Shown: piece by piece, positions 57,177 to 64,000 of the stretch
Layout: every line of letters begins with the position of its first letter
Numbering within the stretch: the stretch's first letter is position 1
Assembly: GCA_001600175.1 (NCBI GenBank)
Contig: BCJC01000003.1
Location: 868,001-932,000 of the forward strand
Length of the DNA: 64,000 nucleotides
Source of the DNA: Erythrobasidium yunnanense
Lineage: Eukaryota > Basidiomycota > Cystobasidiomycetes > Erythrobasidiales > Erythrobasidiaceae
Direction of reading: 5' to 3'
Made by a program: the position numbers and the translations under genes
Notes under the pieces: model-generated
What the model was told of the DNA's origin: nothing
Database searches by the model: none
The model's input: only the letters and a program-made list of their open reading frames with translations

Positions 57177-58135
57177 TTACCCAAAGAGGATCGCCTTTCG
57201 AAGAACGCTCAAGCACATTCACTATCTCTATATCACCATATAGCTGCCCAGGCTTGATCTCTTCCGTTGTGTTCTGTGTACCCGCGAAATGGAAGTAGTC
57301 TGCTACCATATCACATCTTTCAGGTTCACTGACACGAAGCCACCGGCCGACGACCTGCACAACATAGTCAGCAACGTTCTGTGAAGTCTATTAAGACTAA
57401 CCTTTGTTGGGAAACATCTATTCGAGAAAGCCAGATGTACAGTTCCGCCCGGCTTCAGGATCTTTGATAGATCTGCTAGCAGTTCCCGGGGTTTGACAAG
57501 ATAATCTATACTGACACTGCAGATGGCAGCATCGTATGGTTCATCTTTGCCAAGTTGTTTCGATAGGTGCCCTGGGTCTTCGTTGAGATCGAGTAACAAG
57601 TACTTGGTCAAAGCTCGATTCTTCGATAGCTCTTCGTTATTCATCCCAACTCCGACTACATAATAGTTATCGGGGCCCCTGTCTTCAGGCAAATGCGATA
57701 TCCAGCTTGACGCAAGATCCAGCACCCGCGGTTTGCGACCCGGTTCCGGCTTCGGTAGCACCGAACCATAGTAATCTGCAGAGAGAGGTTTAGCGAAGAC
57801 TCTACGTCCTGATGGAGTTTGCCTATACCGGATAGATGTGCGATGCATCGATCATCGACTGCACGTGACGCGTTAATGGCCATTATAAGTAGTACGTCGA
57901 GGTCTTACTGACTGTGTGTCACAAAACGCGGTGAGGCATAGAAGTCAGAGTCGGAGCTTGGGTCCATCCGCTGGAAGTCGACTGCTCTGTATGGCCATTT
58001 TGCCGGGAAAGACCTTGTTCGGATTTGATTGGCACTGGCTGCCATGGTAGTGGTAGTAGACTTCGTGAAGTAACGGACACCAAGATAAGCAGCTGAAGAT
58101 ACAGCTGCAACGATAGCCGAAGATCTCGCAAGCAT
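57157..58135 (-). CDS. SAM-dependent methyltransferase (class I) with N-terminal hydrophobic segment
   Basis: Exons 58135-57913, 57858-57829, 57775-57402 and 57354-57157 give 274 aa. A class I methyltransferase core is seen: RKPRVLDLASSWISHLPE (motif I, with the usual Gly-rich loop reduced), VVGVGMNNEELSKN, then LLLDLNEDPG, AAICSVSIDYLVKPRELLAD and the post-core strand KPGGTVHLAFSNRCFPTKVV. The substrate is unknown. Similar fungal proteins are annotated only as SAM-dependent methyltransferases. A hydrophobic stretch near the N-terminus (AIVAAVSSAAYLGV) could be a membrane anchor or part of a targeting signal. Exon 2 is only 30 nt. The start ATG 58135 was chosen because upstream frame codons lack another ATG. 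The stop overlaps cysteine-rich gene 2 tail to tail. Confidence 0.8.
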
Positions 58136-58290
58136 CCGCAGGAAGGAAAGGAAGGGCGAGAAGCCATGGAAAGACAAATAGTACGCGAATCTTGCTATGT
58201 GATATCGTGTAAGATAGCCGTAATGGTGTGAATCATGCAGATTGGAGGGCTGCTAGATCAGGCACAGCAAGAAACGATTCTACGCGTCGC

Positions 58291-58507
58291 CATGTCTGGG
58301 CAGTCATTACTGCCAGGCAAAGCAACATCAGACCGAAACTCAGTCTCTCCGAACGGATTCTATGTGTCGCCTATGTCCAACTTGCATACTTCAGTGTGAG
58401 GACGCTTCCGTATTATTACCTGGGTGTTGAGGATTTTCGTTTGTTGTCGCATTGGTGCTGCTAGGATATATAAACGGGAGATTTGCAGTGCTACAGTGTA
58501 TAATGTC
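58291..58507 (+). pseudogene. Inverted partial duplicate of the 3' end of the Zn2Cys6 gene
   Basis: This segment, read on the plus strand, matches the last 36 codons and about 110 bp of 3' flank of the Zn2Cys6 gene at 58698-61807, which is read on the minus strand. By my count there are about ten substitutions and no gaps over 216 bp. The copied coding part (58292-58399) still reads MSGQSLLPGKATSDRNSVSP and ends in TGA where the parent has TAA. It lacks everything upstream, so it cannot encode a functional factor. Seven differences fall in the coding half, four of them changing amino acids, and three in the non-coding half. That pattern fits neutral drift or recent conversion rather than selection on protein. 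Confidence 0.85.
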
Positions 58508-58805
58508 AACGTATGCGTTCGCGCGAAAGATCGAGAAAGAAAAGTCAAGCAAATAAAGAAGGTAGTCAAGAAAACCCAGGTTCCTCAAAGACATTATGCA
58601 CTGTAGCACTGCAAATCTGCCGTTTATATATCCTAGCAGCACCAATGCGACAACAAACGAAAATCCTCAACACCCAGGTAATAACACGGAAGCGTCCTTA
58701 CATTGAAGTATTCAAGTTAGACACAGGCGACACATAGAATCCGCTAGGAGAGACTGAGTTTCGGTCTGATGTTGCTTTGCCTGGCAGTAATGACTGCCCA
58801 GACAT
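58291..58805. repeat. Long inverted repeat, arms about 216 bp, loop 82 nt
   Basis: The left arm 58291-58507 and right arm 58590-58805 are reverse complements at about 95% by my count, separated by an A/G-rich 82-nt spacer. The right arm overlaps the last 36 codons of the Zn2Cys6 gene and its immediate 3' flank. The left arm lies upstream of the methyltransferase start codon. Transcripts of the factor that extend about 400 nt past its stop would contain both arms and fold into a long hairpin. Confidence 0.88.
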
Positions 58806-61800
58806 TGCGAAACCAGGATAAAGGTCGGTGGGAGGAGGGTTGAAATAGGCATTCCAATCGGCATCGATCTTTGCAAAGGAATTGAGTAATGAGGATGAAG
58901 TGAGCGGATCGGGTACTGCAGCCTGCATGATTGCATCGAGTCGATCTGCTCCTTCTGTTGAAAAGACCATGTTGTTGTAAGGATAAGGAAGATTCGAATT
59001 GGTCGGCTGTACGTTGTTGTTGATTTGCTGCATGTAGAAATCGTGCGCCTTGGCCTGGGCCGAATTGTCGAACTCGTTATTTGGGGATGTGTTGAGCGCC
59101 CCAGGTAGCATGCAGCTGACGCCGTCGTTGCCGATGGCACCTGTGAACAGCTCTCCATTCTTGTAACCCTGTAGTCCAGGCGGCAGAGTCTGAGGAATAG
59201 AAAGACATGCCATAGTACGTAGAAGCTGCGCTTGCGGAATAGCAGGGAAGTCTTTGTTCGGCGAAACCAGCTCGTAAAACTCGGCTGACAGCTCCAGGAG
59301 GCGCATAAACTTGGAGGCCGGTAGCAATGCCCTCGAAGGGAAGCCAACGCTGTAGAGATCGTTTGTAATCTCCGGTGCCATATCGAGATCGCAATTGATC
59401 AGGTTTTGCGCTCGAAGCTGAGCTAGGAAGAGAGGAGGGAACGCATAGACGATAAGGAGGGAGAAGTCGGGCGCGCTTGAATGTACTCTCGACGCTTCCG
59501 GGTCCAGTTGCAGAGGAGGGCGATGACCAGTCTGCGGATCTCTAGGCGCCCATTCGCATCGTCTTTGGCCTCTATTGTCGTCTCTACTTTGGTTGCTGAG
59601 GAAATAGAGTATCTCTTCGGCTGCACTGACAGCAAAGCCAAGACAATGCGATTCTTCCGAAGTCAAGGTGAATCTGGTGGTGTTGAGATCCCATTCCTGG
59701 CCTCGCGTCTCCAGCTTGCGGCGAATGTACCATGTCCTGAAGACGTCTGCATTGAGCACTACCCTAGCAAAGGGTACAAAGACGTTGAGGAAACTGCAAG
59801 CTATAGGGTCGCCATGCTGCTTAGCCTCTTCAATAAGGGGCCGCCAGTAGTCACGAAGTCGATCGATCACGGCGTTGGCACGGTAGAGCGCTCGGAAGTC
59901 CGTTCGCTGCGTCCCATTCTGCATTGCTACGATAGGAACGATAGCCGCACTATCGATAGAATGGTCAGCTCAGAGATTCGCCTTATTTCTCGACTTGATT
60001 GACATACTAAAGCTCCACTGTTGCTGCGAGTCTTACGTCCCCAGGCTTTGCTTTGATGCTTGCGAAAAGCCGCGTGACACGTAAGACATCAGCTGGATCA
60101 AGTGCTGGAGCTTTGCCTTCTGCGAGAGCGGCTCGACTATCGATAAGGTTGATCCATAGCCATAACCGGCAAGCGTTGGTGCTGCTTCTATCCCTTGGAT
60201 CTGGGGCAGCAGCCTTCCTACCAAGCCCGAGAAGCTGAGAAATTCGTAGCGCCAGACCTCCTAGAACGTAGCCGGAAGATGGATTAAGCTTGGAGTGTGC
60301 CTGAAGAGTTGCAAACCCTGCAGGTCCCAGTTGCATCTCGCTTCCGCATCTGACAGGCTTCCAGGTGATGCAGATCAAGAGTCCGGTGAGAAGGTCGACA
60401 CTCAGCTCGGCCGGGCTGGGTGACACAACCAGAGGCGCCAGCGATTCGACCAGTGTAGTGACAATGGCATAATACTTGCGCAGGCCATTCTCGCCTTGAG
60501 GGACATAGCAGAAGTAGGAGGCCACGGAAAGAATTGCGTGGAACAGGAAGGTCGACCGCCTGCGGACGTGATACATGTTCCTGTCTGTATGTGGATCTAG
60601 TGGAGGCGTCCATTGCACACATCGGGTGAAGAAGCTGAGGCATATGCCAAAAGTGTCCGTTAATTAGAGCTGTCACGTCCCGAACGGGCATGCGGGCTTA
60701 CAAATCAAACAGCTGTTGAGCTTCCTCGACAGTCACAAAACCTCTTGAGACTGCATCTGGGACATCAGGCTCGTAGTTTGCTGCTATGCTTCCGTTAGCG
60801 CGAGGACTTGGCGAATCGCTGCCAGTCATCGAGAAAGGACTAGCCGGGTTGCCCATCATGTTGTCGAGACCTTTGATGGCATTGGTGACTGCGCTGATTG
60901 GATCTCTTAGATCGCCAGGCGTCGAATCGTTCATTGGGATCTTGACATCGTGGTCGAAACCGACTGCCGAGTGGCTAACATGAGGTATCTGCGAAGGTGA
61001 GCTAAGCCTCGTAGCAGCGAGCTGTTCTTCAATGCCTCGTAGTCTCTCTGTGATGACCCGTAGGCTGAAAACGTATTTGTCAGCTGAAGGAGTTTGATCG
61101 AGCAAGCCAGCTTACCTTTGAAGAACGGCCTGACTTGTCTCAGGATCAGCAGCTGGCGCTTTCGCAGTAGTCTTCTTCGGTTGTCTAGGCTGCTGTGACT
61201 GCGCAGGCCCATCTTTCGAAAAGACGCATTCCAGCTTGTAGCTAAACGTGCGATCCACAGAACTGGGAATCAGACCTTGGTTCGGAAGCGCATAGCTATC
61301 GCCTTACAGTTGACATCGTTCGCATGGGTGTTTTGAAGCGCCAGAGCATCTCTGCTTGACTGCCCTGCATTGCTGACAAGCCTGGTAATGTACGAAAGGC
61401 GGAGTAGGGAGAGATCGGGTGGGGAGGGGAGCAGAGTATCGATGTATCAGCGCTGGGCTGCACGCCTCCCTTGATAGTAGCATTACCCTCACTCCTTTGC
61501 TTCTCGAGAACTTTGTAGGCTGCTGATCTGAACCTCCGGCTGTACTGGTGCCAGCGTTCCCGTCAGGCTGGCCATACTGCGAAGACTGATCCCCAGCGGA
61601 GTCTTGAGGGTGTGATAGACCGTTTGCGACTAGACTGCCGTTACTGGGCTTGTTATTGAAGCCATTATTGCTGTTGCTGCTGCCTTCATTGCTGGCTGCT
61701 GAACCAGCGTAGCCAGACGTCGCCGGATTGTACGTGGACGGCGTGAACATCTGAAAGCCTTGCGCTGGCGAGCTCCTCTGATGTTGCTGATGCCCAGCGT

Positions 61801-61807
61801 CGCCCAT
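58698..61807 (-). CDS. Zn2Cys6 (Gal4-type) transcription factor with fungal TF domain
   Basis: Exons 61807-61493, 61381-61308, 61241-61116, 61064-60702, 60634-60008 and 59949-58698 give 918 aa. The binuclear zinc cluster is at residues 106-135 (ACQQCRAVKQRCSG, then HPCERC and LECVF) with spacing C-x2-C-x6-C-x7-C-x2-C-x6-C. The intron at 61492-61382 directly precedes it, and a second splits it before the last cysteine. A coiled-coil-like stretch follows (LRVITERLRGIEEQLAATRL). The middle region (FTRCVQWTPPLDPHTD onward, GGLALRISQLLGLGRKAAAP, CRLWLWINLIDS) is the fungal-specific TF domain. The Gln/Asn-rich N-terminus and the C-terminal tail look disordered. The last 36 codons lie in the right arm of the long inverted repeat. 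Confidence 0.9.
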
Positions 61808-62281
61808 CAATACGATATTGTTGCCCCTCGAAAGCCTCCGATCCTTCTTCCCCCTCGAAGTGGCTCTACTTTGATCTGGGTTGGCGGAGCTGTATAGATC
61901 CAGCTACTAGATAGCTGCTATCTTCTGACGAGCAACGTGAACGCTGCGACTTGGCTCGAGAGTTGGGCAGATGTCAAGACCACTTTGGCTGCTGATGAGT
62001 GACTAATTGCCAAAACTGTCAAGCTCAAACGAGTGACATGAACCTTGGAGAAGAAGTCAAGCATCTGTCCAGAGTATACAACACCTTTCAGGACCCTGCT
62101 CAGTGCAGACCTATACACTATTGTCCACACGCGTCTACAGGTTTACCGAGAATGGCAACCTGAAAACTCTAAACATCGAAGTGTGTTTGACCACCTTTGC
62201 AGTATCGCAAGCTGAGCGAGAGCATGGTCAGAACTCTACGAGAATTTAGGAGGAAGGCCAGGCCTCGCCGAAGAGCCCGTT
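61808..62281. other. Upstream region of the Zn2Cys6 gene
   Basis: A 474-bp stretch between the factor's start codon and the stop of TVP23. It should hold the promoter and the TVP23 3' UTR. No gene is seen. Confidence 0.45.
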
Positions 62282-63881
62282 CTACTGTGTCGCCGCAGAC
62301 TTGAGCATTAGTGCACGCTGGAACCAGGTCCACTCTTCACAAGGTATCAGTTCAGATGGCATACGAATCAATACCTGTACTGCTGTTATGTCAAAGCAGA
62401 CTGTAAGTCGCTGCAATGTGGACATGTCGTTACTCGGCATGACTTGCAGTGCGCCATGTAGACTGTCGTAGAGTTTCCTGGAACAACGCAGAGGTACTTC
62501 ATCCAATAATCTTCGAAACTCCGCTGCGCACTGTGGTATACAATCCCATTGCATCTCAGCTAGCGGACGACGAGCTTCGCCCAAGACGGAAGACTTACGC
62601 AAACCGCTGACCACGCTACCACCCAAGCCGCCCAACTGCCCCAGCACACCGCTTGCTGCCATCCCACTCGCCCATCGCCGCTTCGCGCTGTGCATAAGAG
62701 GGTAAGTAAGGCTCGTGCCTCGAAGAAGTTGTTCGGCACTTACTCTCTGTCAGCATATGTAAAGCCAATGGTATTTGTCACATTGAAGATCAAAGCCAGC
62801 ATAACGATTGGCAGGAAGGAAAGATTGCTGTTTGTATATGTCAGTCAGCATATAGGTCTCCCTTGCGTCGGCCAGATATGGCGTCCGGATACGCACAATT
62901 TGAGTATTCCGCTGCAGGCGGGAGCGCCAGTCTGTTCAGTCTGTAATTTTTGGCTTTCTTTGAAGGCTGCACATACACGAAGAGCAGCGCGATCCAGGCG
63001 GCCGGGAAGGTGTACAATGCTAGCCAGAACATCTTCGAGTCGACTGCATTCGCCGGCTGAGATGGCTGCAGATAACAATACTGAAGGTGAGTCTAGCTTG
63101 GACAAGCAGCGCAAGATCAAGCACTCACGTCACGAGATTCGAAAACCCAATAGCTGATATGCGAAAATCAGCATGTCTACATAGGCGTCTTTAAGATGCA
63201 TGCGAACCTGGTACCATCGTCATCCACCTGATTCCAGAAGCGCAAGCCGACCAGCACGCGTCCAGATACGTTCTATGGGAGTATAGAGCATTAGTGCTGT
63301 TGAATGAGGTACGTTTGCGTTGTTGCGAACCCTGACTGTCCAGAAGTCCATAGATAGGAGAACGACCACTAAAACAGTCTGAGGCAGAAGGCCATGTAAG
63401 CTATGTGCGCGCATTGTGTTGAAGGTACTGTATGACTCACAGAGAACACGTCTGGACATGTGCGACCAAGGGTTAGAGAGCCTACCTCAGGCAGCATGAT
63501 ATGGATGAAACGAACAAGAATTGCTGAAGAAGCCGCATAGCAGATATGTGACGATAGCAGCAGATCTGAAGAAGAAGAGGAAGAAGAGTGCGACTGGATG
63601 GCTGCGAACATAGATAACCAGGCTTTAGGAACGGCACACTCTTTCGACTGCCAGCCTTTGGAGACGCACGCAGACTGTTCCCATATACTCTGCTCTCGTT
63701 GAGCAGTTGCCATTTGGCCTTGCTGCGAGCTCAGAGCGCCTGCCGCCGATGCGTTCGTGGAATTCGCTGGTCCAGCGCGTCCGGTCTCGAGATCTGCTTC
63801 TACATCCGGCGCGATGCTACCATGAGAGCCTCCGTCACTACTTAGCAGATTGGCTGTACTAGGTGACCGAAAGCCAGACAT
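62282..63881 (-). CDS. TVP23: Tvp23-like Golgi membrane protein
   Basis: Tvp23 (FAM18 family) is a multi-pass protein of late Golgi vesicles. Exons 63881-63441, 63378-63331, 63272-63208, 63152-63128, 63056-62977, 62911-62897, 62827-62744 and 62687-62282 give 387 aa. Family signatures are [70 protein letters not shown] and [20 protein letters not shown], the last two being membrane helices. The 15-nt microexon 62911-62897 and the 25-nt exon 63152-63128 are required for phase. The first 80 residues are a disordered extension. The C-terminal end is uncertain: a GTAAGT donor near 62610 may splice to a shorter tail in another frame, whereas the unspliced frame runs to 62282. Confidence 0.85.
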
Positions 63882-64000
63882 GACAGAGTTGCGGGCTAGT
63901 CAGGAGCACAAAGGTGAATCAAGAGATGCTATATTACGTTGGGGTGAAGTAGTGACGACTGCACCCGCTGAGATATGCTGGGAAGAGACACTATGCCACA

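Noticed and set aside
58508-58589. The loop of the long inverted repeat considered as a transposon core
   Set aside because: It is only 82 nt, lacks target-site duplications or a coding region, and the arms are host gene sequence, not terminal repeats.

Overview
The window reads as nuclear chromosomal DNA of a basidiomycete fungus. Almost every recognisable gene is cut by many short GT-AG introns (mostly 54-72 nt). Genes are packed on both strands, and the families are eukaryotic housekeeping ones: EF-1alpha, eS7, uL3, Mmm1 of ERMES, Rgp1, Gid4, Edc3, Tvp23. Intron-riddled translation genes with very short 5' exons and a WW-MyTH4-RhoGAP protein fit Basidiomycota better than Ascomycota. I do not name a species. 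No rRNA, tRNA, CRISPR array, viral fossil or transposon was recognised.

Layout. 1-5.1 kb: the 5' part of TEF1 (minus, cut by the left edge), a triple-KH RNA-binding protein and a small unrecognised three-exon gene. 5.4-13.9 kb: three plus-strand genes in a row, RGP1 (Golgi GEF subunit), GID4 (degron receptor) and EDC3 (decapping). 14.2-18.7 kb: a PPxY alpha-arrestin and a degenerate kinase on the minus strand. 19-24.3 kb: two small unrecognised plus-strand genes, a CofD/YvcK-like protein and a J-protein. 24.5-27.8 kb: MMM1 and RPS7 (eS7). 27.9-31.5 kb: four tandem paralogues of an unrecognised family with Ser/Arg-rich arms. 31.8-44.6 kb: a short-chain dehydrogenase, a three-repeat MYB factor, an ARHGAP39-like RhoGAP and an AT-hook protein. 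46-54.7 kb: a Mei2-like RNA-binding protein, a PhoD-like phosphatase and RPL3 (uL3). 55.3-63.9 kb: two head-to-head cysteine-rich secreted paralogues, a methyltransferase, a Zn2Cys6 transcription factor and TVP23.

Gene models were built by hand from splice signals, reading phase and family motifs. Every multi-exon model given with exon coordinates keeps an open frame and has a total length divisible by three. No transcript data were available, so start codons and the shortest exons are inference.

Three items stand out. (1) A near-perfect inverted repeat with arms of about 216 bp (58291-58507 and 58590-58805) is an inverted duplication of the 3' end of the Zn2Cys6 gene. A read-through transcript of that gene would fold into a long hairpin directed at itself. 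(2) The four-copy tandem family at 27.9-31.5 kb has a shared core of about 100 residues that I cannot assign. (3) A divergently transcribed pair of eight-cysteine secreted proteins is separated by a 14-bp palindrome. The window is also rich in microexons (8, 9, 11, 13, 15, 16 and 23 nt), and the TEF1 start codon is itself split by an intron.
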